Positions 1 through 12,435 of a stretch of 64,000 bases of DNA are shown here, piece by piece. The translations under genes and the position numbers were made by a program. The notes beneath the pieces are model-generated. The model did no database searches, was not told the DNA's origin, and was given only the letters and a program-made list of their open reading frames with translations. Each line of letters opens with the position of its first letter. Positions within the stretch are counted from its first letter, which is position 1. Origin of the DNA: Acanthaster planci (lineage: Eukaryota; Echinodermata; Asteroidea; Valvatida; Acanthasteridae); contig NW_019091455.1 of the NCBI RefSeq assembly GCF_001949145.1, positions 733,017 through 797,016 on the forward strand, read 5' to 3'.

Positions 1-699
1 CGCGGGACGGCGCAACAAGAGCCGGCCCACTCCACTTTTTTTTTTCCGGCGCGCCCGCACGCGGGAATTTCGGCCTGCTCCGTTGCATTTTTATGGAGAT
101 TCGGTAGCGAAGTGAAGACGATGCCTGTCCGTCTGCATCCGCTGATTGAAATTATATGATCTCGGCGGGAGTATCGAATGCCGGGGAAGAAACTATGTAA
201 ATCGTCTCCCTCGGCCTTCACTTTATTAAGGAACTTGTGGACACCTTTCGAAATTACGTATCAACGGCAACCATTTCTGTTTTAAGGTACACAAACTCGC
301 AAGAGTGCCACAGCCTGGAAAGGAGACTAAGGAGCACACATCGCCATCTTGAAACTCGATGGACAGCTATTGGAAGGAAGCACAGGAGTTGAGATTTCTC
401 AGCGAGCTGCGTTTTGTAGGTGAAGCCCTACATCGGAGGGCAAGAAATCTGTGAAGTTAAATGTCCCACGAGTGCCACTTCTAAGTTTCTCAAGTGGACA
501 TGCCATTATTTGCTACTGATGTCTGTCCTTCTTTGGTTGACATAACTGCTTGCAATAGGCCTGTTGTTACATGACTAGAAAAATGTAAGATTATGGTAGC
601 AGCGATGGGATAAGACTGTTATACGACACACACGACAGATGTTCGCTGTGAACATTTCACCTTAAAATCAAGACCTTTGCTCAGATAGGGTAAACTCCA

Positions 700-840
700 T
701 GTCATTATACATAAATGTGCATTGACTTCACATCGGTAGAGGCACGCACAAACGAGAACAAGTTCTTGGCTTGGTGGCAGCGCTGGGATGTGAACCCCTG
801 ACATAAAAAGTTTGTGGATGGTAGCGCAATGCAGAGATGA
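700..840 (-). repeat. Possible tRNA-derived SINE fragment
   Basis: On the minus strand the sequence GGTTCACATCC at about 787-800 is close to the RNA polymerase III B-box consensus GGTTCGANTCC. It is preceded by GCATTGCGCTACCATCC, which resembles the central part of many tRNA-like SINE heads. The A box is degenerate and no target-site duplication or tail could be defined. It could equally be a chance match or the decayed head of an old element. Confidence 0.3.
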
Positions 841-3800
841 ATTGGCAAGAAATGAAAGTGATTGTCACCTTCGTTTTGTGAAATGCCAGCTTGATACCTT
901 TTGCCGTAAAAAACCGAGGTATTCAAGTGAATTTTTCTCATACAGATGTGACATTTTATAAGCGAAGATTCCGAGGCTCTCAGCCTTTTATTTGGTGTAG
1001 AGGTCATGAACCCCAAGCGAAGCGAAGGCATCGACCGGACGTCGAACCCAGCCAAGACACAAGAAATGATACGAGGCACGGAGGTGTCAGAATTGTTTCA
1101 ATTCATGACACGGTTAGCACAATCCTCGGCGTGGTAAGCTTATACCCTCTTCACTAGTGAAGAAGACGCGAAACTTGATAGCTGATGGCAATTTCTGACC
1201 TATTATGTATACGCGTTTCTGATCCAGGCTTGAAATTTGGAATATTACGAAGATACCCTTGTGTGCGTATTTTCTCCTTTTCTTTTCGGGGCGGTAAAGC
1301 CTGATGAGGTTTGTGAGAAAGTTTCGCATAGTGAGTGAGCAACCCGGCCCGGCGCATTTGGAATTCGATAGTCCCCCGTCCATCGCAACATTATGCGATC
1401 CCGCCGAATGTGCAGTAATGTGCACATTAGGACATATCACGCGTAAATATTTGGAGTGTATGTATGCTGCTTAGTAGGCCTATATAGTTCATAACGTGTT
1501 GTATTGGAGAAGCTGACAATCGTTTTGAATTCCTATTCTTGTTTTGGTTGGGAGGCAAGTGTGGGATAGGGAGGGGTAGGTGAAGACTTGTTTGCCGCGA
1601 CTAGCCCCGAGCGGAAAAGGTGGTTGAAATTACATTACAAAAAGGCCTCTCTGTTATTTTTTGAAAGCGGAGCCGGTGAACGTACGGTTGTATCTAATTG
1701 CAGCCGCGACTGTGGACAGAAATTGAAAGGGAAGATACAGTGTGAACGATGACCTATATACTACTAGAAGCAAGTGACACAACCCGTCGTTGTACAGTAT
1801 GTGGATAAGGATTTTAAGCTCTCAATATAGAAACCTCGTGGAGGGGCGTGTCAATGGACGGAGTCGCGGGGCGTTAACATTGACTTTTGCAGCAATAGCA
1901 ACAAACAACAACATAAATAAATAAAAAACAACAACAAAACTTGAGGTTATGCCTAATTTCTCTTTAAGCTTAACATCTTTTATTGGCAATATTCTAAGTT
2001 CAGATGTGATTTGTGTCACAGACTCTAGCTAGAAGTCTAGTGGTAATCAAATGAGGGCTAGATAACCTTCGCCAATCTGCAACACGATCCTTAATTCCGT
2101 CATAAGTGAACACTAATATTCAGAGCACCACTCTGACAGTGCGTGCCGCTGTGGTGAGTTCATACATCCGGCCTTTTAAAGACTGGAAAACCTGTAATAT
2201 AAAGAACCAGATTTGTCCTCGGAATGGATGTTTTCCGGGACAGTGATTCCTCAGTTTTTTCAATTTGCGATTATCATCCAGTTTTCGTGAGTGGACTGCT
2301 GCTCAAAAGAAACCTGCTCAGTGGGCCGAGAGCTAAATGGCGATCGAAGGATAGAAGGCCGAAAGAAAAAAGGCCCTCTCGCTTCTTTGAACTTCGGCCG
2401 GTTGGCTTTGTTTGCTTAGGACCCCGATTTTGTGCGCGCCCAAACCTCCCTGGATGCCTCCTACTCTTTAGTGAATGGCTTTGAACTCTTGCATGCGTGG
2501 CAAAACCGTCTCGCTATACGAGCAACAACAGAGCCGCCATTTTCCTCTTTTTCCTAATGTACAGTTACACCACAGTGGTGGCCGCGTATTAGTTCTGCCC
2601 CAGTTGGCTTTAGGAATCGCGGGTCACTTAAAATCGCCACTGACAAATGAAAGGGGGAGCTGGTGCCAGACTGCACGAAAGACGGAAGAGGAAAGAATTT
2701 ATCACGGACATGAGATTGGGCACAGTGAATTTAATATCACCTACTCGGTCCATTGTACATATATACTTTTAATATAAGACCACTTTTATTGTATTTGTCT
2801 TCACCTCTTTTTGGAATTCACATGCGGTATGAAGGATTTACTTGTGTGGATTTTGTACACCGTATACACGTATAAAGTTTTATCGCCACTCGTACAAAAT
2901 GAGAGAAACTACAGGAGCGTAGCATCCAAAGGCTATGCAGAAGTTAATTGATATGTTTCACGGGTGGCATTCGCAGAATAGACGTTCCATTTGAGTGGCA
3001 TGCTGCTGATATTGGTCACAGTGACATATGTCATGCGCTTAGTGTCTTTTCTTAAAAATCCATAATGCTATGTATTTCTTTTTATCCCCTGCCTAAGGAT
3101 GGTACACCTCATGTAAAAAAAGCACTTGTCACAATCAGAATACAAAAATTATGACTTCAATGTGGCCAAATTGTGACTGATTATAACCAGTCTATATCAA
3201 CCTCGTTCAAATTATTCCTTTTTTTGTATTTAACCCTGGGAACAAGGCTTGGCACTGGTCGTTTGGAATCCCGAGGCACGTCACCTACCGCATCGTTCTA
3301 AATGACAAAGAAAATATTGATTTTGCCACGCTGAAAGTGCAGTGGGTGACAAGTTCTTTATTCTATCACTAGCTTATAATTCTACCCTCCTCCCTTGGTT
3401 TTTACAAGATTGCCATAAAGAGCCACCACCAACAACAACAGGAGAAAAAGATCTTCGGAGTAGAGTACTTTTTTCCTCGGCGTTCCCGCGCACCGTTTGG
3501 CGGGCATCTGTTGCCTAGGGCCGCCGCCGGCCAAACTTTCAGCGGGTAATAGGCCACTTCTCCCGGACGGAATTGTCGGGCATAATAGCATTACACCCCA
3601 GGTTTATACCGATTTTCGGGCGCGCACCTGATATCGGAGGGAACTGTTTTCGAGGCCCGAGCCGGAGCTGTCGCGCAAAGCAGATTAACAGGTTGAAAAA
3701 AAAGAAGAAAAAATTTAGGGGGGTCCGTATTGCGTATTCTGATCCCCCGGGGGCGTGTACCGCCTACACCTGTGCTGCACTTTCCCTGGCGGTTGGGCTA

Positions 3801-4384
3801 TAAATTCGATTACCAGTTTTCTGCAATTTTGTGGTGCGCAAACCCGGGAAAAGGAGAGCATGCGGAAACTGAAAAAGAACCATTTGAAGTACCGGCCCTT
3901 TTGTTGATGAACCCGGATCAGTGTGACAAGCAATTTCGCACAAAGCCAAGCGTCACTTGGGCAAGATTTGCACTTCGCCTCCTACTATATTTTTCGTCTT
4001 TCACTTGCCGGGGTTTTAATATAAACAATTACCCAGGGAACATCCCCCGGGACACAAATTGATTTTGGCGTGATGCGGCAAGACAGCCATGTCAGCCCCG
4101 CCCTCGTGCTTTTGACTTTCGCAGTAATGTCGACGAGTAGCAATGATTAGGAAAATCACCAAAGTGCGGGCATTGCCGACCACTGTGATCAAACCACGTG
4201 CAACATTTGTGGTATCAGGTGATATTGCAGGCAAATGAAACTCCTTCGTTATTCTTGTACCTTCAAGCTGTGTGAAAATGCATGCTACCTTCATCTGTCA
4301 AACCAACCAGCATCTTTTCAAGTCATTTTGCTGTGTTGGGATTAGTCACAGCGGCACTTTCCTCGCCCTGTGTTCAAGTCGCGA

Positions 4385-4400
4385 AGGTCAGCTCAGGTCA
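4385..4400 (+). promoter_or_regulatory. Perfect AGGTCA DR4 nuclear-receptor half-site pair
   Basis: Two exact AGGTCA half-sites are separated by the four bases GCTC. This DR4 arrangement is the classical binding site of thyroid-hormone-receptor and LXR-type heterodimers with RXR. No promoter or gene is recognised nearby, so function is only a possibility, and one such pair could occur by chance in a window this size. Confidence 0.3.
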
Positions 4401-5573
4401 GCAATCCACGCTTGGTGTTTCTCCCGTGCTCGCCGTGTCTTTTTCCTTCGCTGTCCTTCCTCAGAGAACTCACGATAACATTTCGACAGGGACACAATCC
4501 ATGTTATTTACCCTATCCCGTGCGAAAAAAGGAGATCCAGTTTTTGATGACGAGCAAAGTAAAATTGTTTGCAAAGAGTTTGCTTGCAGGCTGCCATCCT
4601 GCGGGCCAGTGCATTTGCTCTAAAGAGTATGAACAAAGGAGGCTTCCTTGTGGAAAAAAGAACTGCCCTGCAAGATGGCTACCACGCAAAGCCTCTATTG
4701 GTAGCCCATGCAATCAATTAAAAGACAGAGGTAGTAAAAAATAGGGTTCAGTGATTACACAGCTTCGTTGTAGTACGGCAATTTCAAGCGATAGCAACAG
4801 GGATAACAGAGATGGGCAAACGGCTTTGAGGGTTTATTTCTACAAATTATGGCTTTAGCTACTTGGCCAAATGCTTATCAGAGTCCGTAATAGATAGCCC
4901 TTCTTTTCTGGCTACGGCTTAATACTTCCATACAAGACGTGCTAGCCCAAGCCATATAAAGTTTCATCGCTGTCAACCAAGGGCAATGTAACTTCCTGAA
5001 CAATAAATACACACAGACGAGGAACAAACCTTAGCTCGATCACGGGGGGGGGAAGCTTGGATCCTTACCTCCCTCCCAGCCAACTATGGCCGTCTTCCCA
5101 AACAACCCTTGCCTCCCAAACAAACACGGACCGGGGGGCTTCCCCTATCTCTCTCTACCCCTCCGTAGCCACCCCCACCCCTCTCAGTCATGCAGTTTTA
5201 TTGGCCGTGTGGCCGGGGGCTCTACAGACGGCAATGCCGCTGCTGACAAGCGAGACCAGATCATATTCTGGTAATGTAAAGACACATGAATACCACACGA
5301 CTGCTGCACTCATCGTGTTTTCCATCCGTTCCCACGTCAAGCCAACGCTGCGCAGAATAACAGATCCCCTTGCTCTATAGTTTTGTCACCACAGGCGAGT
5401 AAAGAACCGGCAACTCCAAGTTTGTTGTGCGTCATAACATGTTGTAAGAAGCGTGGAAAGGGCCGGGACACGGACCAAGTTTGTCGCATTTTCTGCCTGA
5501 TTTGAGACAACTCGAGCGAGCGAGAGTCAACTTGGGCCTTTTCTCGCGCACCGCTAAGAAAACACCACTCTAG

Positions 5574-6322
5574 TATGGAACGCCAAAGACGCAAAAACTT
5601 GGAGGCAACACATTGATCGTTCTTCATCATCGATCGATCGTTTTTCTATATACATCGATCGATCGTTCCCCACATCGATTGATCGATGAAGAAAGAGTGA
5701 TGAAAACAAGAGCGATGGAAAAAGACCGATGAAATTACATCAATGCCAACGTTACGCAGTCCCAGCGCCAATAAAACATGTGTTTCCTTTAACAGCCAAC
5801 CAGCACTCAAGGCCACCCGTGTTCAGTACCCGTCGGTCTGGTCTGAGCCAATAAAATGGGTTATCAGGTGGGTTAAACCACAGTTTTCCCCTGGATACGA
5901 TGCAATTTTGGTATGGGTTGCTCCCTAGCCACTGCAGGTACCCAATATCACTCTTGTATACTGACTCAATTCATTTTCCACACTAATAACATCCCGGCTG
6001 AACCGGCGGAACCATTCTGTCGGATGTAACTCAGAAAGTCAACTGTCATGAAGCTGCTAAAAGAAATTATTCTTCGTCAATTCTGAAAATAGCTTAAGTC
6101 ACACCATCCTCCGGCTGCAACGAAATTATTTCATCTAGCTGAACGTGCTGAGCGTAATATTCCAGTGCATTCTAGCAGCGTAATTTCCTTAGCTAGGGTA
6201 AGGATTGATTTTCACATGTATCACAAAATCGAGCCCAAGTTAGTAGATTCTGCTCACAGGCTATAAAGGAAATTTTAGGTTCTTCATTTTGTGCCCATTT
6301 CCAATAGAACAAAACAGAGGTA
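5574..6322 (+). repeat. Left arm of foldback element
   Basis: This is the 749-bp arm, complementary to 6901-7777. It lacks a segment of roughly 134 bp that is present in the right arm; the junction lies near 5984, between CACACTAATA and ACATCCCGGC. Arm identity is high in blocks but clearly below perfect, implying an old insertion. Confidence 0.85.
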
Positions 6323-6900
6323 GAAGGGCTTCATCTTGCAGGGTATAGGATATCACCTGCAAATACTACTAATGGTAAGAAGAAGCGAACGACAAACAGA
6401 TAATGAAGAGATGCGGTGGTGGCGCTGCGCCGCGGTGTCACGTGGATGCACCCACCGAAAAGCCGTTTGCACCCACAGAACTTTGTCACCTATTACAACA
6501 ACCTTATTGTTTGACGACTCTGCATCATAACCCAGGAAAAATTAAGGATCATTTGTACCAATTCTGCCTTGCCCAATCCTTGCATCCACAGGTCTGGCGC
6601 CGGCCGCCACTGCCCCCCTACCCACTCTCTGGTCAGTGCTAAGTCATCTTAGGAGATGTGGCCCAAATAAGGCAAATTGTGACTCTCATGATCCGTTCCA
6701 AACCTGTTCTAAGGGGTTGTATTGTTGGGTTGTAGCATCACTCAATGACAGACACCAACCCTGAGTTCAGCAGTTCCAAATTCGAAGTTGTATTATGGTG
6801 GTTGAATTCAGTTGTCTTTTGTACCACCAGGGACTGGAGAGCTCGGGATATGATGCAATTTTAGCAAGGCGAGGCTGAATGAAATAAAAAGATGAGATCA

Positions 6901-7777
6901 TACCTCTCTTTTATTGGAAATGGGAACAAAATGAAGGACCTAAAATTTCCTTTATAGCCTATACGCAGAAATTATTAACTAGGCTCGATTTTGTGATACA
7001 TGTGGAAATTAATCCCGAGCCTAGCTATGGAAGTTCCCTGTTAGAATACACTGGGATGTTACGTTCCACGCGTTCAGCTCGATGATATAATTTCACTGCA
7101 GCCGGAGGAGGGTGTCACGCAATTTTCAGAGTTAACGAAAAACAATTTCCTTAAGAAGATTCATGTGGGTTGACTTATGAATGGCATCTGACACAATAGT
7201 TCCGCCAAGTTCAGCCGAGATGTTGTAGAGGGCCTGCGTATGACGTCACGTTTGAGGGCATTATTTTCTTCTTCGTCTAGGATAGGCTCAAGTAAACCTT
7301 TCAAATTTTGGGCGTTCGTTGTCATTAAATCGAAAAAAACCAAACATGTACTCAGCGAGGGCGCTCTACGCAGGTCTTCTATTAGTGTGGGCGATAAAAT
7401 TCGAGTAATTAAGAGTAAGAATGGGCACTTGCAGTGGCTAGGGAGCGACCCGTAACAAAATGGCATCCCATCCAGGGGAAATTTGTGGTTTAAACCCGAT
7501 ATAAACATCCACCTGACAACCCAATTTATTGGCTCAGACCAGACCGACGGGTAATGAACACGGGTGGCCTTGAGTGCTGGTAGACTGTTACAGGGATTAC
7601 ATGCTCATTTGGTACAGGGAGGGGTTGCGTAATGTTGGTAATATAACATCATCGCTCTTTTTCCATCGCTCTTTTTTACCGCTCTTTATTCATCGATCGA
7701 TGCAGACGAACGATCGATCGATGTTAAAGAACGATCGATGTGTTGCCTCCGAGTTTTTGCCTCTTTGGCGTTCCATA
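6901..7777 (-). repeat. Right arm of foldback element
   Basis: This is the 877-bp arm. It is longer than the left arm because it carries an extra segment at about 7220-7355. The outer end again carries ATCGATCG subrepeats (about 7690-7735) followed by GGCGTTCCATA. Confidence 0.85.
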
Positions 7778-10338
7778 TTCTTGAGCTACGTGCAAAGCCA
7801 TGCCTAATTTTGGCAAGTGTATGAAATGTATTCAAAGTGATAAACTCCCTCGATTTGTTACGCTTGATTTTGAAAAGCGTTGGTAATAGTTGCGGTGATC
7901 GTAGTTGCGGTTTTTCATAGATTTAATCATTTTTCCATCGCTACTTTGACCGTCTTGCGCCTGTTTCAGTACAACGTTCGCTATCGGCAGATTTAAAACA
8001 CTTTTTTGTCACTGGGGGCAGAGGGTACCATGCTGCCTATCCTGCAAACTCTCAAAATAAATCTTATTTGCCTTGTGTCTTTGCAGAATTCCAACAACTC
8101 GGATGCTAGACTGTCTAACTCTACAGGTCCTAGGACAAAGCTACAAATGCCCGGACTAAGTGAAGTGTAGGCCCTAGCAGATGTACATGTATGTACGGAG
8201 CCCAAATTGATGGGCCAACTTTTAGTAAAGTTTCACGGCACAAAATGAAGTTTAGTGTACATCTTTACCTGTCCCGTCTTTTTGCCTTTTATAGAGGCTC
8301 TGCTCTGATCGAAATGACAGACCCATGTGGGGGGGGGGTTAAATTTTGAGATATGTGCATTTTTTTCTGAAAGGAATTAGACTTTTCACCCATAAGAAAA
8401 TGTTTAGTTATATTCTGTCAGACGTTCTGAATTCACGAGACGTTTATTTGTGCAAGTTCCAAAACGTTGTTGGTGTATTTTAGATTATTTTACCTAGTAC
8501 AGTTCCACTGCTTCAGTAGTTCGATTGAGGCTCATTGACTGCAGCACTGTTTAAAATGCACCAGGTAGGTTTTCGAAATACTGATTAAAAAAACTGATCT
8601 CTATGTATTTCTCGATTTATAAGTTATAGCTCCAAAAAGGCACGAGCCTGTAAGGTTTAAAGCAGTGAATTTTACAGAATAACAACTCTTGACATTCATC
8701 ATCAGTAATTAAGATAATTAAGCAATCGTCAAAGACGCCTACAGAAGTATGTCGAGAAGCTTCACGACCGGCATTGGTATATTTTCAACTTTTTATTTCA
8801 GGAAATATATTTGTTCGTGTCTGAAGAGAAAACACTGCACGTGAAGTGCAGATGAAAAGAAGTGTTTCTCATTAAAAGAAAGAAGTTGTGATAAGGTCTA
8901 CATTTCTTTCCCGTGAGTTCATATTTTGCTCAGTTCACATTATTAAGGATTAAATCTGGTGACGTGGTGGGTGCCAAATGTGGTGACGATCTTGACGACC
9001 ACACTGTCAGAGGGAAGATGACAAAAATGGCAGTGATGGGATGGCGCGGGGATGACAACGGACGGACAGAGGACGACCCTCACGCAGTGTTAGAGTAGAA
9101 ACAATGAGAATGAAATGGCAGTGACAAATGGTTCGATGGTGACCGCGACAATGACACGCTCGGATATGATGAGACTCAATGAAGCCAACGTAACAGGTAT
9201 GGACCTCTGGTGCATGACAGATTTTAAATAGTGCCCGTATCCAAAATATTGGCTTCTACATCGACACATTGCACTGAAGCACTGTAGTATCAAAATTAAT
9301 TTCCCAAAATGTAGCCCTCAAGTTTCTGAACTCGCGAGGGATGTCCCCCGAAATTGCTTTCATCGAACCAAAGAAGAAATCTGACGCATTCGGATTGGAA
9401 AGTCTGTGAGTATTTTGTCGAGAATCCGAATAATAACGCCCATTGCAATGTCAGCCCAGCGAATGGAAGATCTCGGGAGCATCTGCCCGCCGCTCTTTGG
9501 AGAGATGCCAGCCGCATCACTTTTTATCATGTCGGAATCTCCCCTCTCTTTATAATTAGGTTTAATTGAACGGCATTTGGCAGCGATTTTCAGCGGAACA
9601 ATATCCCCGGGTGGTGGGCAAATCCTCGCCGGACGCGGGCAGCGCTGGAGACAGGGGGAGGGGACGGATCGACTTAAGTCCGGAAAATTGGTTCTCTCCC
9701 CCGAGATGAGCTTTGCCCAGAATTATCTGTACAATAATCTCCTTTTTTTCTCTTTTTTTTGGGGGGGGGGAACAAATGCGCGGGGAGATTGTGCGCGTAA
9801 TCTGCCATTAGATCTTGGCAGAAAGTTGGGAACGCAATTTGCAGACGATACATGGGACCCAAGGCAACACGAGTCGCACACAAAGGCTGGTGTCAGCCAG
9901 GGAGCTACAGACGTCAAACGATGGGACAGGAGAAAGAAAACCCAGCGCTTTGTAAAATGGTTAATTTCAAATTGTCCAGGTCTCATCTCGAATTTTCAGT
10001 ACTCCCTCCCCCGATAAAAGGAAAAGAAAGAAAAGGAACATTACCCCCCGAAAGAGGAATTGGAGGAACTAGAAGCAGATGAACAACCGCATGTTTTCAT
10101 CATAATGTTTTCTCTCTTTTTTCTTTTAAATTTGGTATGTCCAAGCAGCCCTCCTACCTATGGTCACATGTTTTTCTTCACGCCGTCCTTTCCTAGTTGT
10201 CAGAGATTGAAGACCTCACAAATATTTTTCCTTCGCCTTTTAGCAAATGCTGCATGTAGAAAGGGAAGGGCAGGGGGAAAATTGAGTGGATTGAGAGTTA
10301 TCACACTGTAGTTAGACTGGAGAAGACAAGTGTCTCTA

Positions 10339-10339
10339 N
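10339..10339. other. Ambiguous base
   Basis: A single N lies between TGTCTCTA and GACG; it is an assembly uncertainty, not a biological feature. Confidence 0.95.
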
Positions 10340-12382
10340 GACGTTTGATAATCTGATTTCGGGGGGGGGGCATTACATTATGTCAATTATCGGGAGCTTT
10401 TACTATCAAGGAGACTGAAGATGAGAATGTGTCTGTGTCGGGCTGGCTGTCTTCCAGTCTCGTGATGATTGCCAACATGGCGCAGTGAGCATCGGACGGT
10501 CTATTTTGGGGGAGCTCCCAAAATTCGGTCATCGGGGGACATCGGTTAATTAAATCGCTCCACAGCCAGTTAACTTGTTTATGGTCTCTAGACTGGGAGT
10601 CAGTTGGGTACAAGCCATCGAATAATGGAGGGTAGATGTCACGGTAACTTAAAGCTGATCAACGATACACAATCCCCAGATGAGAAGATCCAGACCGGAT
10701 CGAGCAATCAACTCCTTTGCCCGTTCCTCCTTTATAAAACACCCCCTACCCCTTGGATCTCCACCCCCCCCCATATAATCTCCCCCTGCCCGGGGCATCT
10801 CACACCTAACGCTCGATAATTTGGGTTCTACTCCCCCTTGTCTCTTCCCCTCTCCGCGCGACGATACCGCAAGAAGAGATGATGGAAGGGACGAAGGGGA
10901 CGAGATTGGACAGCGTGCAAATTAAAATTTCCTGGTCTTGTTGATCGAGCGGCTGGACCGGTGAGTCACAGAGCAAAACGTACGCCTGGCTGTGAGCTTG
11001 TACGGTGTCTTCCTCATCGCCATCTTCATCAAAATCAGGCGGGTTTCGGGGGGGGGGTGGCTGTGTGAGTTTATACGTGGTGAGAGTTGTCACCCTGGGT
11101 ATAGATCATCACAGACAGGCGGCTAGGGAGAGATAGACACAGACCCGGGGACGGACCGCACGACAAGGCCAGAACAGGTCACAATCGGGACTCGTATGGA
11201 GGGGAGGAATTGCCGTGTCATCAAATTGCTACAAACAGGGAAGGGGGAGGGAAGTAGAGAAGTGGATAGACTCGAGGTTTAAGGTTGGCGCTGATTAGAT
11301 TCACGATCACGCCAAGGTTTGATTCGCTAGTATTTATTCTATTCTAATTGCAGCTTCACCTTCGGACTGCAAATTGTAGAAAGGAACTGTAAAGAGAGAG
11401 AGAGCAGCGTGCAAGTACAGTCAACAGATTAAAAAAAAAGGTAGACACAATTTAAGACCCGAATCATTTCATACATAACATTTGGAACTAATTTATTTTC
11501 AACCGCACTGATGATGTCTTGGTCCATCTTGTCCAAAAGTTCCTTAAAACTGCCATTGAACTGTGGACTGGGATTCTCTCGTTAAACCCCATTGTCGCGA
11601 ACCAGGCATTCAGTCATGATCTTCGCATTAAGATAACCAGAAGAAGCGATGGTTCTCTTCAGGAGAAAAAAAATATTCGGTTAAACTGACGATTGAGAAT
11701 GACTTTGTTTGTAATCCCTCGTCCATCTGTGAAGAGACTCATAGTACAAAACAATGCTCAACCATTCAAGCGTGACCGTTTCTCTCTGCACATGTTCTGC
11801 TCAAGTTACCCTCCACCACATGCCCTTGAACGACGGCTTCCGATCCACCAGAATGGTCACCAAGGTAATTTATGGGCAGTCCTTGTCGTTATCTAGCTAC
11901 TCGATACGCCACTTAGTGACAGTATAGGTTTAAAATTTAAATACAGCAGCTTGCATGTGCGTCTATCAAAACATGAAAGTCACGCGTGGTAATTGGGCTA
12001 CAATATTGGTGGATTTTAGACGTGAATTCAATGCTACATTGGGTATTTTTTGACAGTAAATTAGAGACGAGGTGTAGTCTTCGATTTCTTCGAAACAGAA
12101 AACTAAGAAGGTCAAACTGGAATCGCATTCATACAAACGCACGCAATTCTGACTCGAACTAGCTGATAAACCTGCAACATCCGTCAAGACAGGCTTCTGT
12201 GCAGCTTTATGGCCAAACAAACTGTGGTAGGCCTATTCCACACAATTGTGCTCACACACATTTTTTCAAACATTAATCGAAAATTCGACCAGCTTCGTTA
12301 AACTTTTATTTTGAATTTAAAACTGAAACTTTTGAATGAGACCAAAGGAATTTTTTTGTAGATGTTAAAAGAGGAGAACTGA

Positions 12383-12435
12383 CGTTCAGTGATGATTACA
12401 AACAGCAATCTGCTGTTTGTAATCGTCATTGAACG
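12383..12435. repeat. 53-bp near-perfect hairpin
   Basis: A 25-bp arm beginning CGTTCAGTGATGATTAC is followed by the 3-base loop ATC and its reverse complement. The two differences between the arms are a G opposite T and a T opposite G, so an RNA copied from the + strand would pair along the whole stem through G-U wobbles. The loop is too small for a typical Drosha substrate. It could be a miniature foldback element or a structured transcript. Confidence 0.7.

Larger units (their letters stand above)
1..5573. other. Non-coding stretch, no gene recognised
   Basis: No reading frame here resembles a known protein; the open frames are short, overlap on both strands and lack convincing exon borders. 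Visible contents are a possible tRNA-derived fragment near 700-840, an AAC/AAAT-rich stretch at about 1897-1940, a GC-rich patch at about 3480-3700, a perfect AGGTCA direct repeat at 4385-4400 and a G9 run at 5044-5052. An unseen distal exon of a neighbouring gene cannot be excluded. Confidence 0.6.
5574..7777. mobile_element. Foldback-type transposon with long inverted arms
   Basis: Two long, diverged arms (5574-6322 and 6901-7777) are reverse complements of each other around a 578-bp unique centre. The arms start with TATGGAACGCC and share the ordered blocks GCAAAAAC, a cluster of ATCGATCG subrepeats, CAGCACTCAAGGCCACCCGT, TCGGTCTGGTCTGAGCCAA and ATGTATCACAAAATCGAGCC. The outer part of each arm is built from short CATCGATCGATCGTT-like subrepeats. 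Long inverted arms with a subrepeat outer domain match the architecture described for foldback elements and for sea urchin TU elements. The centre carries no transposase-like frame, so the copy looks non-autonomous. No clean target-site duplication is visible at the edges. Confidence 0.85.

Noticed and set aside
3187-3206. Near-identical 19-20-bp match with 21127-21145
   Set aside because: The match CCAGTCTATAT(C)AACCTCGT does not extend beyond about 20 bp, so it is too short to define a repeat family.
8826-8870. Nested hairpin GAGAAAACACT...AGTGTTTCTC
   Set aside because: The outer stem has an indel and the inner stem is only 6 bp with a large bulge; it is within chance expectation.
9577-10017. 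146-codon plus-strand open frame
   Set aside because: It contains homopolymer-derived phenylalanine and glycine runs, with overlapping frames on the other strand and no domain.
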